Part shown: positions 22,778-31,899 of the stretch, in pieces | Layout of the letters: every line of letters starts with the position of its first letter | Numbering within the stretch: the first letter of the stretch is position 1 | Origin: Clostridiales bacterium | GTDB taxonomy: Bacteria > Bacillota > Clostridia > Caldicoprobacterales > DTU083 | DNA length: 38,325 bases | Direction of reading: 5' to 3' | Assembly: GCA_012512335.1 (NCBI GenBank) | Contig: JAAZEK010000197.1 | Span: forward strand, 1 to 38,325 | Translations under genes and position numbers: made by a program | The notes under the pieces: generated by a model | What the model was told of the DNA's origin: nothing | The model's database searches: none | The model's input: only the letters and a program-made list of their open reading frames with translations

Positions 22778-24189
22778 TGAAACCACTATCCATAAAAGAG
22801 GTGACAAATGCTGTTGGAGGCCGAGTCGCGAGTAAAGGTTCTGCCAAAGTGATTACGGGTGTATCTACTGATAGCAGGACAATCCAAGCAGGCGACCTCT
22901 TTATTCCTCTAGTAGGTGAAAACTTTGATGGTCATGATTATATAATGCAAGCAGCTGAAAAAGGTGCTGTCGCTATTTTGACACATAATCTTAACAGAAC
23001 TTTGCCCCAAGGAGTACATACAATAGTTACTGGGAACACACTAAAAGCTCTACAGGATTTGGCTGCATGGTATTTAAGAAGTCTGCCAATTCCCATCATT
23101 GCTGTAACTGGCAGTACTGGGAAGACCACTACTAAGGACCTTATAAGCCTTGTTCTTTCAAAGAGGTATAAAGTACTGAAGACCCAGGGGAATTTCAATA
23201 ATGAAATTGGCTTGCCTATGACTCTTTTCCAATTGGAAGCTCATCATGAGATTGGGGTATTGGAAATGGGTATGAGTGGTTTTGGTGAGATTAGTCGTCT
23301 AGCGGCTATTGCACCACCTAAGGCTGTGGTCTTTACTAATATAGGAGTATCACACATTGAGAATTTGGGTAGCCGTGATAACATATGGAAGGCAAAATCG
23401 GAAGTGTTAGAACAACTTCAAAGTGACTGTACTGTCCTTTTAAATGTAGATAACGATATTCTTCATCGTGAAGGAAAGGCTATGATTGACAATTCGACTC
23501 CTTATAAGCTGCTACGCTATGGAACGGAAAATGAGGCGGATTATCGAGCAGAAAACATTCAATTACTAGGTGAAGCAGGTATTAAATATGATTTAGTAGC
23601 CGAGGGGGAAATTTGGCCTATTTACCTTAAGGTGCCCGGACGACACAATGTACTTAACAGTCTTGCAGCCATAGCGACAGGCAGAGCTTTTGGGGTGGAA
23701 ATGGCTGATATTCAAGAAGCTCTTCCATCTTATATAGGTGGCAACATGCGTTTGGATATTTTTTCTGTTCCAGGTTTTGATGATGTTAAGATTATAGACG
23801 ATGCTTACAATGCCAGTCCAGATTCTGTTCAGGCAGCGCTGAAAATATTGGAGGACATGAAAGGTTCTCGTAAAATTGCTATCCTTGGCGACATGCTGGA
23901 GCTGGGTGAATATACAAATGAAGCCCATCAACTGATAGGGAAATCTGTTGCAGAATGCGGGGTAAATGTTTTAATTACTGTAGGAAAAGCAGGTATCTGG
24001 ACTACAGAGGCTGCGATTAAGTCAGGAATGGATGACAAAGCTCTTTTTCATAAAACCAGCAATGGGGAAATCATCAATTGGTTAGAAGAAAATCTACAAC
24101 AAGGAGATCGTGTGCTAGTGAAAGGTTCTAGAGGATTAAAAATGGAAGAGATTGTATCACATCTAAGACAGGGGAGGGACTTGAGTTGA
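22777..24189 (+). CDS. murF: UDP-MurNAc-pentapeptide synthetase MurF
   Basis: A 470-residue Mur ligase that joins D-Ala-D-Ala to UDP-MurNAc-tripeptide, finishing the cytoplasmic pentapeptide. Motifs: DSRTIQAGDLFIPL (N-terminal uridine-binding domain), AVTGSTGKTTTKDL (P-loop), EMGMSGFGEI, FTNIGVSHIENLGS and DDAYNASPDSV. The ATG shares its first base with the last base of the murE stop (TGATG), behind GGGAGAAGG, so translation is coupled. The end overlaps mraY. Confidence 0.96.
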   Translation: MKPLSIKEVTNAVGGRVASKGSAKVITGVSTDSRTIQAGDLFIPLVGENFDGHDYIMQAAEKGAVAILTHNLNRTLPQGVHTIVTGNTLKALQDLAAWYLRSLPIPIIAVTGSTGKTTTKDLISLVLSKRYKVLKTQGNFNNEIGLPMTLFQLEAHHEIGVLEMGMSGFGEISRLAAIAPPKAVVFTNIGVSHIENLGSRDNIWKAKSEVLEQLQSDCTVLLNVDNDILHREGKAMIDNSTPYKLLRYGTENEADYRAENIQLLGEAGIKYDLVAEGEIWPIYLKVPGRHNVLNSLAAIATGRAFGVEMADIQEALPSYIGGNMRLDIFSVPGFDDVKIIDDAYNASPDSVQAALKILEDMKGSRKIAILGDMLELGEYTNEAHQLIGKSVAECGVNVLITVGKAGIWTTEAAIKSGMDDKALFHKTSNGEIINWLEENLQQGDRVLVKGSRGLKMEEIVSHLRQGRDLS

Positions 24190-25181
24190 GATCTTACGCA
24201 TTCATAGTTATTATATCCTTTTTGGCTACCCTGTTACTGGGAATTATACTTATACCTTGGCTTAAGAAGTTGAAATTCGGACAGCAAGTTAGGGATGATG
24301 GCCCAAAAACTCATCTTAAAAAAACCGGGACACCTACTATGGGGGGAATTATTTTTATTTTTCCTTTAATATTGGTTAGTTTGCTTGAAACCAGGGGAAG
24401 CGGAGAATTTGTAATAGTCGCCGTACTTTCAACCCTAGGTTTTGCACTAATTGGTTTTTTGGATGATTATATCAAAGTTGTAAAAAAGCGTTCATTGGGA
24501 TTGCGAGCCTACCAAAAGATAATAAGTCAGCTGGTTATAGCTGTGGTTTTAGCTTTTTATGCTTATTTAAATCCCTATATTGGAAGCAGTGTAATAGTTC
24601 CTTTTATAGGTGCAGAATGGGACCTGGGGGTTTTCTATATTCCCATTGCCACTTTTATTATTATAGGCACCGTTAACAGCGTCAATCTTACAGATGGCTT
24701 GGATGGACTTTGCTCTGGAGTCACTCTTGTAATTACTGCGACTCTTAGCATTATTCTTACCTTTTCAGCTAAGCTTGCCAATGAGGAAAGTCTTGGTTGG
24801 CTAGCGGAAAATTATCAGGATTTGATTGTATTTTCTGCCGCATTGACAGGTGCACTACTGGGCTTCTTGCGTTATAACGCCCATCCTGCACAAGTGTTCA
24901 TGGGAGATACAGGTTCTCTAGGCTTAGGTGGTGCAATTTCTGCCCTATCCATACTCCTTCGAATACCCCTGTGGATCCCTATATTTGGCGGAATCTATTT
25001 GGCGGAGGCAGTTTCTGTAATTCTGCAGGTGGGATCCTTTAAACTACGGGGTAAGAGGATATTTAAAATGGCGCCTATACATCATCATTTTGAATTGAAA
25101 GGCATGCCTGAGACTAGGGTAGTTTCAATGTTTATGATTGCTACTGTCTTTCTGTGTCTGATTACACTTTTAAGCATCTAG
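24186..25181 (+). CDS. mraY: Phospho-MurNAc-pentapeptide transferase MraY
   Basis: A 331-residue, ten-helix membrane enzyme that transfers phospho-MurNAc-pentapeptide to undecaprenyl phosphate, forming lipid I. The diagnostic motifs are all present: GTPTMGG, FLDDYIKV with the catalytic Asp pair, NSVNLTDGLDGL, FMGDTGSLGLGG and the PIHHHFELKG histidine loop. The start is TTG, overlapping the murF stop by four bases, with GGGGAGG seven bases upstream. Confidence 0.97.
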   Translation: MRSYAFIVIISFLATLLLGIILIPWLKKLKFGQQVRDDGPKTHLKKTGTPTMGGIIFIFPLILVSLLETRGSGEFVIVAVLSTLGFALIGFLDDYIKVVKKRSLGLRAYQKIISQLVIAVVLAFYAYLNPYIGSSVIVPFIGAEWDLGVFYIPIATFIIIGTVNSVNLTDGLDGLCSGVTLVITATLSIILTFSAKLANEESLGWLAENYQDLIVFSAALTGALLGFLRYNAHPAQVFMGDTGSLGLGGAISALSILLRIPLWIPIFGGIYLAEAVSVILQVGSFKLRGKRIFKMAPIHHHFELKGMPETRVVSMFMIATVFLCLITLLSI

Positions 25182-25193
25182 GAGGATTTGGGG

Positions 25194-26555
25194 ATGGAGA
25201 TTAAAGATAAAACCGTGTTGGTAGCAGGTATGGCGCGCAGTGGTTTATCCGCTGCTAAATTGCTGTACAGGCTTGGAGCGCGAGTCATCGTTTACGATAA
25301 AAAAAAACATGATGAAGTTAGCGACCTAGTAGAAGAATTAGAGAGTGCTATTCATTGCGAATTTTGTTTGGGTGAAGAACCGGACAAGCTATTGGGGCAG
25401 ATAGACCTTATTGTATTGAGCCCTGGTATACCAACTGATGTTCCTTTCCTTGTCAAAGCAAAGTCCATAGGAATAAAAGTTATAAGTGAGGTTGAATTGG
25501 CGTATCAATATTGTAAGGCACCGATTTTAGCTATCACAGGGACAAACGGAAAAACTACTACCACAACTTTACTAGGTGAAATTATAAAAGCGTCAGGGAT
25601 AACTACCCATGTAGTAGGTAATATTGGAGTTCCTTTTACAGCTAAGGTAGAGGAGATTAAATCCTCTGATATAGCTGTGGTAGAAATAAGTAGCTTTCAG
25701 CTACAGACTGTTGAGGAATTTCGTCCTTGGATTTCTCTTATGCTAAACCTTACTCCAGATCATTTGGACCGCCACAAAACCATGGAGGATTATTTAGCTA
25801 CTAAAGCACGTATATTTGAAAATCAGATCGAGGGAGACTTCCTCATACTTAATGGTGAAGATCCTTTGGTAAAAGAATTGAAGCCTGATAATGGGAGCAA
25901 AGTTTTTTTCTTTAGTTCCTTACGAACCTTGGAGGAAGGCGCTTGGGTAGAAAATGGTCAAATAATGATTAATATAGGCAAAGGAGCTTTGACTATATGT
26001 CCAGTAGAGCGAGTAGCTATTCCAGGATCGCATAATCTGGAAAATGCATTAGCCGCTGCCTTAGCAGCTGCACTTGCTGGTGTAGAGTCGAAGCTTATAG
26101 CAAAGGTACTAAAGGAGTTTCCTGGAGTTGAGCATAGAATTGAGAAGGTTGATACTATAGACGGTGTTGTCTACTACAATGATTCCAAGGGAACTAATCC
26201 AGAGTCCTCAATTAAAGCTATTGAGGCTATGAAGGGATCTATAGTACTAATTGCAGGTGGATTTGACAAGAAGGCCAGTTATGCAAATTTAATAGATGCT
26301 TTTGGTGGGAAGGTTAAAGAACTGGTTTTGCTAGGGGAAACTGCAGAGACCATTGCAGCGGCTGCTAAAGAAAAGGGCTTTAACAATATTCATATGACAA
26401 AAACTATAGAAGAAGCTGTGGAGAAATCCTGCGCACTCTCCTACCCAGGATGGAATGTATTATTGTCTCCAGCATGTGCTAGCTGGGATATGTTTAAGGA
26501 TTTTGAGGAGAGAGGTCGAGTATTCAAGGAGGCAGTCAAGGCATTGAGGAGGTAG
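25194..26555 (+). CDS. murD: UDP-MurNAc-L-Ala:D-Glu ligase MurD
   Basis: A 453-residue Mur ligase adding D-glutamate to UDP-MurNAc-L-alanine. The N-terminal Rossmann-like VLVAGMARSGLSAAKLL, the P-loop ITGTNGKTTTT, the NLTPDHLDRH motif and the C-terminal SPACASWDMFKDFEERG are clear. ATG 25194 lies seven bases after AGGAGGA; a TTG two codons earlier is too close to it. Twelve bases after mraY. Confidence 0.97.
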   Translation: MEIKDKTVLVAGMARSGLSAAKLLYRLGARVIVYDKKKHDEVSDLVEELESAIHCEFCLGEEPDKLLGQIDLIVLSPGIPTDVPFLVKAKSIGIKVISEVELAYQYCKAPILAITGTNGKTTTTTLLGEIIKASGITTHVVGNIGVPFTAKVEEIKSSDIAVVEISSFQLQTVEEFRPWISLMLNLTPDHLDRHKTMEDYLATKARIFENQIEGDFLILNGEDPLVKELKPDNGSKVFFFSSLRTLEEGAWVENGQIMINIGKGALTICPVERVAIPGSHNLENALAAALAAALAGVESKLIAKVLKEFPGVEHRIEKVDTIDGVVYYNDSKGTNPESSIKAIEAMKGSIVLIAGGFDKKASYANLIDAFGGKVKELVLLGETAETIAAAAKEKGFNNIHMTKTIEEAVEKSCALSYPGWNVLLSPACASWDMFKDFEERGRVFKEAVKALRR

Positions 26556-26561
26556 GGGGAA

Positions 26562-27656
26562 ATGGCCAAGAAAAGACCAATTGATTTTCCAACTTTATTA
26601 ACTACTATCATACTGGTCGCCATCGGTATAGTTATGGTATTTAGCGCTAGCTACTATAGCGCTGCCGAAGCCTGGGGTGATGGCTTGTTTTTTTTCAAAA
26701 GACAATGTCTCTGGGCGGTGCTTGGGTTTACTGGTATGTTTGTTGCATCTCGGATTGACTATTCCAAGCTTCAGAGATATTCCAGATTGTTTATATTAAT
26801 TAGTATTGTATTGCTAATATTAGTTTTATTAATAGGAGAACCGCGAAATAATGCGAAAAGATGGTTAGGTATCGGTAACTTGAGCATTCAGCCTGCTGAG
26901 ATAGCAAAGTTTGCCATGATGTTCTTCATATCTGATACAATTGCTAGAGATAGAAACAAAATAAAGAAGTTTTTTACGGGGCTACTTCCAATTTTAATGG
27001 TGTCTGGTTTCGTGTTCTTATTAATACTTATGCAACCAAATTTAAGTACAGCAGGCAGTATTTTGATACTAAGCCTAGTAATGCTTTTTGTAGGAGGGGC
27101 AAAGCTATGGCATTTTGGTGGACTTATAGGTGCAGGAGCTGTAGCTGCGGTGGCATTAACTATATCAGCACCATACCGATTTAAACGGTTTACAGCCTTT
27201 ATGGACCCTTGGGAAAACCCATTAGCGGATGGCTGGCAATTGATACAATCCTTATATTCCCTTGGCTCTGGAGGGCTTTTTGGTTTAGGACTAGCTCAAA
27301 GTCGACAGAAGTATTTCTATCTACCCTATCCGGAAACAGACTTTATATTTGCAATTGTAGGAGAGGAACTGGGCTTTATAGGAGTTATCCTATTAATTTC
27401 TCTCTTTATGATATTGATTTGGAGGGGGATACGTATTGCTCTCACCGCACCAGATTTGTTTGGTTGCCTTCTTGCTACGGGGATTATCTCTATGATAGCT
27501 ATTCAAGTGGTTATAAATATTGCAGTTGTCACAGTATCTATGCCAACAACTGGAGTTCCTTTACCCTTTATAAGCTATGGAGGTTCTTCTATAGCTATGT
27601 TTTTGACAAGTATTGGCGTGCTTTTGAATATCTCAAAGCAATGCAAAGTAGCGTGA
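26562..27656 (+). CDS. SEDS peptidoglycan glycosyltransferase FtsW/SpoVE
   Basis: A 364-residue SEDS polymerase with about ten transmembrane helices that joins lipid II units into glycan strands together with a class B PBP. Family motifs include NNAKRWLGIGNLSIQPAEIAK (residue span about 87-108), the DPWENP stretch with the essential Asp region, ETDFIFAIVGEELG, and the C-terminal PTTGVPLPFISYGGSS. The gene context fits either vegetative FtsW or sporulation SpoVE. GAGGTAGGGGG precedes the ATG. In most Firmicutes murG follows directly; here there is a 123-base gap and then murA. Confidence 0.95.
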   Translation: MAKKRPIDFPTLLTTIILVAIGIVMVFSASYYSAAEAWGDGLFFFKRQCLWAVLGFTGMFVASRIDYSKLQRYSRLFILISIVLLILVLLIGEPRNNAKRWLGIGNLSIQPAEIAKFAMMFFISDTIARDRNKIKKFFTGLLPILMVSGFVFLLILMQPNLSTAGSILILSLVMLFVGGAKLWHFGGLIGAGAVAAVALTISAPYRFKRFTAFMDPWENPLADGWQLIQSLYSLGSGGLFGLGLAQSRQKYFYLPYPETDFIFAIVGEELGFIGVILLISLFMILIWRGIRIALTAPDLFGCLLATGIISMIAIQVVINIAVVTVSMPTTGVPLPFISYGGSSIAMFLTSIGVLLNISKQCKVA

Positions 27657-27704
27657 TAGATTTTTCGTCATGATCTTGTAATGTAACACCTGAATTTCAT
27701 TCGC

Positions 27705-27751
27705 ATAGTATGTTATTGAATCGGAATTGCATGCCCATTTCCACATACTAT
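27705..27751 (+). other. Stem-loop upstream of murA
   Basis: Perfect 9-bp arms ATAGTATGT (27705-27713) and ACATACTAT (27743-27751) surround a 29-base loop. It lies in the 123-base gap between ftsW and murA, with no T-tract after it. It could be a leader structure, a processing site or an operator. Confidence 0.5.
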
Positions 27752-27779
27752 TTAAAGTCGAAGAAAGAGGTGTGACTGT

Positions 27780-29048
27780 ATGGCAAGATATCGAGTCCGG
27801 GGAGGACGAAAGCTGGAAGGAAAAATTAGGGTTGTTGGAGCCAAAAATGCCATTTTACCCATTCTAGCAGCAGTAATCTTAACGCGGAAACCGGTAGTAC
27901 TTTATGATTTCCCCAGTCTTGCAGACGTTGAAAATATGTTGCTGATCTTGCAATCCATTGGTTGTCAAGTGACTAGAGAAAATTCTACCCTGATACTGGA
28001 CCCCTCGGGAATTAACAGTGGGGTGATACCAGACAGGTATGTAAAGGAAATACGTTCCTCAATTGTTGTACTGGGGGCAGTATTGGCTAGGATGAAGAAA
28101 GCGAGAATTACTTATCCGGGAGGCTGCGAAATCGGGCAGCGTCCTATCAACCTGCATTTGCAGGGTTTACGTCAATTGGGGGTTGTTATTGACGAGTCTC
28201 ATGGTTACCTGGAGTGTGAAGCAAGCAATATGATAGGAACCGATATCCATCTTGACTATCCAAGTGTTGGTGCCACTGAAAACATAATGCTAGCAGCAAC
28301 TCAAGCCAAGGGACGGACGAAAATACGAAATGCCGCTAAGGAACCTGAAATCACCGACCTGCAGAATTTTATTAATAGCATGGGTGGAAAGGTTTATGGG
28401 GCTGGTAGCAATACTATAGTAATTGATGGAGTAGAAGACTTCCATGAAACGGAATATACCGTTATCCCCGATCGAATTATTGCTGGTACTTATCTAATAG
28501 CAGCCGCTGTTACAGGAAGTGACTTGGTTGTTGATAATGTAAACCTTGAGCATATCCAAGCTCTAGTAAACAAACTGAGGGAAACTGGATGTGTGGTTAG
28601 GCCACTAAATGGAAACCATACAGGTGCCGTTAGAGTGCAAGCTCCACAGCGACTCAGAGCAGTTGAAAACACGAAAACCTATCCTCATCCAGGTTTCCCA
28701 ACGGATATGCAGGCATTGTTTATGAGTTCTCTAACTGTTGCAAGCGGAACCAGTATCATTACGGAAAATATTTTTGAAAATAGATTCAAGCATGTTCCTG
28801 AGCTTATCAGAATGGGTGCTAGAATTCGAATTGAAGGTAGAATTGCCGTTATTCAAGGAGTTCCTAGGCTGAAGGGAGCGGAGGTAAGCGCTGGAGATCT
28901 ACGAGGAGGCGCAGCATTGGTCCTAGCTGGCCTAAATGCTGAAGGTGAAACCCTGATAGATAACATATATCATATAGGACGTGGTTATGATAAACTGGAT
29001 GAATATTTACGAAGTGTCGGTGCGGACATTGTTCGATTAGAAGATTAA
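27780..29048 (+). CDS. murA: UDP-N-acetylglucosamine 1-carboxyvinyltransferase MurA
   Basis: A 422-residue enolpyruvyl transferase catalysing the first committed step of peptidoglycan synthesis, transfer of enolpyruvate to UDP-GlcNAc; the fosfomycin target. The active-site cysteine is present in YPGGCEIGQRPINLH (corresponding to Cys115 of the E. coli enzyme), as are the N-terminal VVGAKNA with the conserved Lys and Asn, and the C-terminal HIGRGYDKLDEYLRSVGA. Length is normal. Firmicutes often have two copies (murAA, murAB), and this one sits where murG, murB and murC are often found. The gene is separated from both neighbours by about 120 bases holding stem-loops. Confidence 0.96.
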   Translation: MARYRVRGGRKLEGKIRVVGAKNAILPILAAVILTRKPVVLYDFPSLADVENMLLILQSIGCQVTRENSTLILDPSGINSGVIPDRYVKEIRSSIVVLGAVLARMKKARITYPGGCEIGQRPINLHLQGLRQLGVVIDESHGYLECEASNMIGTDIHLDYPSVGATENIMLAATQAKGRTKIRNAAKEPEITDLQNFINSMGGKVYGAGSNTIVIDGVEDFHETEYTVIPDRIIAGTYLIAAAVTGSDLVVDNVNLEHIQALVNKLRETGCVVRPLNGNHTGAVRVQAPQRLRAVENTKTYPHPGFPTDMQALFMSSLTVASGTSIITENIFENRFKHVPELIRMGARIRIEGRIAVIQGVPRLKGAEVSAGDLRGGAALVLAGLNAEGETLIDNIYHIGRGYDKLDEYLRSVGADIVRLED

Positions 29049-29058
29049 TGAAGGATGC

Positions 29059-29100
29059 TCCGTCATAAGACTTTACTACAAGCCTAAGTTTTATGACGGA
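29059..29100 (+). other. Stem-loop downstream of murA
   Basis: Perfect 10-bp arms TCCGTCATAA (29059-29068) and TTATGACGGA (29091-29100), extended inward by ACTT/AAGT after a bulge. There is no T-tract after it, so it is a weak terminator at best; it could be an mRNA processing or stabilising structure between murA and ftsQ. Confidence 0.6.
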
Positions 29101-29165
29101 TAGCTTTATATAAAACAGATGAGGGATTTGTTACCAAAATCATGAATCTCCTGGAGGATAAAACT

Positions 29166-29954
29166 ATGGGTAGAAATGGGACAAGAAGTGGGTTTTACCG
29201 TTTCATGGTTTTGCTGCTTTGTTTGGCAGCGGTTGTATTTATAGGAACGGAAATTTTTCAAGTGGAAAATTGTATAGTTGTAGGTAGTCATACCTTGGAC
29301 GATGATGTTATAATAAATATATCAGGTGTATCCAAGTCAGATAATATCTTTAAAATAGATAAGAAGCTGGTTAAAACCCGGATTGAAAGCAGTGCACCTT
29401 TTCCCAAGGTTCTTGCTGTTTCTATCAAACTACCTGATGAGGTGATTATTTCTATAGAAGAAAGAACTGCTGTGGCACTGATCCCTTACTTAAGCTCTTA
29501 CCTGCTAATAGACGACAGCGGGTTTGTATTGGATATTATTAAGGAGGATAGCATACCAACTCTTCCAATTGTTGAAGGCATACACATCACTCGCCTTAAA
29601 AAAGGAAGCTTGTTGGAGCTAGCAGAAAGCGATAAATATCGATATAAAGTTCTGACTGTAATGCTAGAAGCTGTCACAGAATGGGGATCTGGTGAATTAA
29701 TTAATAGCATTTCCCTTGATAATCCTGATGGGATATCTTTTCTAACGAGGGATGGAATTTCTGTATATATTGGACAGGCAGTAGAGCTGGACAGAAAATT
29801 GGGATGGTTGCATTCGGAAGCATACACGACTGTGCAACAAAGCGATCAGGAGGGTAGCTTGGATGTCAGCGTTCCAGGTAAGGCTGTATTTCACCCTGAT
29901 CCTGTAGAAGAGGAAGAAGAGGAAACCTTGGAAGAAGAAAACACAGATAATTAA
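29166..29954 (+). CDS. divIB: Cell division protein FtsQ/DivIB
   Basis: A 262-residue bitopic protein: short basic N-terminus, one transmembrane helix (residues about 11-30), then an extracellular POTRA domain (FQVENCIVVGSHTLDDDVI through VIISIEERTAVALIPY) and a FtsQ-type beta domain, with an acidic Glu-rich tail. It scaffolds FtsL and DivIC at the septum. I chose ATG 29166, eight bases after GGAGG; an ATG eight codons earlier lacks a proper site. It precedes the two DUF881 genes exactly as in Bacillus subtilis. Confidence 0.93.
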   Translation: MGRNGTRSGFYRFMVLLLCLAAVVFIGTEIFQVENCIVVGSHTLDDDVIINISGVSKSDNIFKIDKKLVKTRIESSAPFPKVLAVSIKLPDEVIISIEERTAVALIPYLSSYLLIDDSGFVLDIIKEDSIPTLPIVEGIHITRLKKGSLLELAESDKYRYKVLTVMLEAVTEWGSGELINSISLDNPDGISFLTRDGISVYIGQAVELDRKLGWLHSEAYTTVQQSDQEGSLDVSVPGKAVFHPDPVEEEEEETLEEENTDN

Positions 29955-29967
29955 ATGAGGTGAAGGA

Positions 29968-30678
29968 TTGAAAACCTTAGGTGGTAAAATCGCTATTACC
30001 TTGGTAAGCATAATATTGGGATTGATGTTAGCATTACAATTTAAAAATGTACAAAATGTAGGTGGAAATGTTTCCTTACAACGCACCCAGGAGCTTACTA
30101 GTCAAATACAAAGAATGAATCAGGACATTCAAAGTCAGGAAAAGCTAATTGTCGAGCTTGAGGGTAGGATTGTTGAGTATGAAAACGCTGCTCAAGATGA
30201 GGGGAAGCTTAATGATGCTATGTATCAGGAATTGGAAAGAGCAAGAATTATAGCTGGATTGACAGAGCTGGAGGGAGCTGGGGTAGTGGTTACCTTAGAT
30301 ATCGTTCCTTATTCAGACTGGGGTGAGTATGGTATTGTTCGAAATGTGTATCATGACGATCTATTAGCATTGATTAACGAACTAAATGCAGCTGGTGCAG
30401 AGGCCTTGGATATCAATGGAGAACGAATTATTGCTACCACTGAAATACGCAGTGCAGGTGATTATATCGTTATTAACACCAACCGTTATTCGACTCCTTT
30501 TGAGATCAAAGCTCTAGGAAATCCAGATACATTAGAGGCGTCCCTGAAATTACTAGGTGGTGTAGCTGACTCCCTTGGAGAAGAGTTGGAGATCTCTATT
30601 CGGCGGGAGGATAAGATTCGAATCCCAAAATTTAGTGGGCCATTGCAATTAGAGTATGCTCTACCTCCCCATTCTTGA
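29968..30678 (+). CDS. DUF881 family protein (YlxW-like)
   Basis: A 236-residue membrane-anchored protein of the DUF881 family. One N-terminal transmembrane helix (residues 5-25), a coiled coil (about 35-90, ending AGLTELEGAGVVVTL) and a C-terminal alpha/beta domain with the family pattern LNAAGAEALDINGERIIATTEIRSAG-type core (residues about 125-165). Members are conserved next to ftsQ and sbp in Gram-positive dcw clusters; the molecular role is unknown, though topology suggests an extracytoplasmic septal or regulatory factor. TTG start with GGTGAAGG upstream. A paralogue follows immediately. Confidence 0.9.
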   Translation: MKTLGGKIAITLVSIILGLMLALQFKNVQNVGGNVSLQRTQELTSQIQRMNQDIQSQEKLIVELEGRIVEYENAAQDEGKLNDAMYQELERARIIAGLTELEGAGVVVTLDIVPYSDWGEYGIVRNVYHDDLLALINELNAAGAEALDINGERIIATTEIRSAGDYIVINTNRYSTPFEIKALGNPDTLEASLKLLGGVADSLGEELEISIRREDKIRIPKFSGPLQLEYALPPHS

Positions 30679-30715
30679 TAACATCGACGTATGTGATAGC
30701 TTGAGAGGAGCCGGA

Positions 30716-31462
30716 ATGAATAAACAAAACCAAGCAGTTTGGATGCTCACTCTTGTCTGTGTTTTTCTCGGTTTTTTTGCAGTCCATGCATTTAACAGAA
30801 CCCAGTCCAAGGAGAAAATTGTTAATATTGCTTCCTTGCAGAATATTGAAGAGCTTCTTAATCAAAAAAAACTGTTAGATAATAAAAAAATGGAACTAGA
30901 ACGGATAATTACACAGCAAGAAAGCAAGTTAAAGGAATATGAGAATAAAGCTGGCCAGACTAGTACACAGCTGCAGCAGCTACAGATAGAAATAGAGGAA
31001 ACAAAGCTAAAAGCAGGGTTGATGCCTGTACAAGGGCCAGGAGTAGAGATTGTATTAAATGATAGGAAACGAGATTCAGTTTTAACTGATAACCCCAACT
31101 TGCTTAGCTATTTTATAGTCCATGATAGTGATATGCTTAATGTTATAAATGAGCTAAGAGGGGCTGGGGCAGAGGCTATTGCAGTAAATGGGACAAGAAT
31201 TGTAGCAAGCTCCCGTATAAGCTGTGGCGGGCCTACCATTAATGTAGGTAAATATGAACGATTTGCACCACCATTTATTATCCAGGCTATTGGAAACCCA
31301 GATAATCTTCTAGGAGCTTTTCGAGAAGAAAATAGTATATATCATGATTTGATTGCCTGGGGACTGGAATTTCAGATTAAGAAGCTAAATAGTATTGAAA
31401 TCCCTCGCTACTTTGGGGATACAAACTATACACATGCAAGATTAGTTCAGGAGGATGAGTAA
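30716..31462 (+). CDS. DUF881 family protein (YlxX-like)
   Basis: A 248-residue second DUF881 protein, built like its neighbour: membrane helix (residues 8-26), long coiled coil (about 40-100, rich in Glu, Gln, Lys) and the DUF881 domain with VQGPGVEIVLND, LRGAGAEAIAVNGTRI and AIGNPDNL. The two are clearly paralogous but divergent. The start ATG 30716 follows GAGAGGAG; the open frame extends upstream over the end of the previous gene, but that part is not conserved in type. It ends one base before the likely sbp start. Confidence 0.9.
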   Translation: MNKQNQAVWMLTLVCVFLGFFAVHAFNRTQSKEKIVNIASLQNIEELLNQKKLLDNKKMELERIITQQESKLKEYENKAGQTSTQLQQLQIEIEETKLKAGLMPVQGPGVEIVLNDRKRDSVLTDNPNLLSYFIVHDSDMLNVINELRGAGAEAIAVNGTRIVASSRISCGGPTINVGKYERFAPPFIIQAIGNPDNLLGAFREENSIYHDLIAWGLEFQIKKLNSIEIPRYFGDTNYTHARLVQEDE

Positions 31463-31463
31463 A

Positions 31464-31823
31464 ATGTTGTTGCCGCTCATTGGTATAATGATTGGGATTT
31501 TTCTTGGAATGATGCTGCCTATTGATATTCCTACAGCATATTCTTCATACATGTCCATTGCAGTTTTGGCAGCTCTGGATTCTGTATTTGGGGGAATTCG
31601 ATCGACCTTAGAAAAACAATTTGAAGCTGATGTCTTTATTTCGGGATTTTTTGGTAATGCAGTTCTAGCTGCTGGCTTAACGTATCTTGGAGAACGCTTG
31701 GATGTTCCTATATATTTATGTGCCATATTCGTCTTCGGATATCGTCTATTTAACAATTTCGCCTTAATTAGAAGGCATTTTCTTGGGCTTCTTCGAAAAA
31801 AATCCTATTTAGAGGATAATTAG
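31464..31823 (+). CDS. sbp: Small basic protein Sbp (DUF1290)
   Basis: A 119-residue membrane protein of the DUF1290 family, with three to four hydrophobic helices and the conserved stretch AALDSVFGGIRSTLE and a basic C-terminal RLFNNFALIRRHFL. It is found between ylxX and ftsA in many Gram-positive bacteria; its molecular function is not well established. I chose ATG 31464 because AGGAGG lies nine bases before it; an ATG three codons earlier (31455) directly abuts that site and overlaps the previous gene. Confidence 0.9.
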   Translation: MLLPLIGIMIGIFLGMMLPIDIPTAYSSYMSIAVLAALDSVFGGIRSTLEKQFEADVFISGFFGNAVLAAGLTYLGERLDVPIYLCAIFVFGYRLFNNFALIRRHFLGLLRKKSYLEDN

Positions 31824-31899
31824 GGCAAATAATGTTTTATCTTTACATGGATTTGTGATAACATAGTAAAAAGATTATATATGAAGTGAGGTTCCTATT

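Noticed and set aside
31842-31869. Promoter directly upstream of ftsA
   Set aside because: TTTACA at 31842 is a fair -35 but the sequence at the expected -10 position (TAGTAA) is poor, so I did not annotate it as a promoter.
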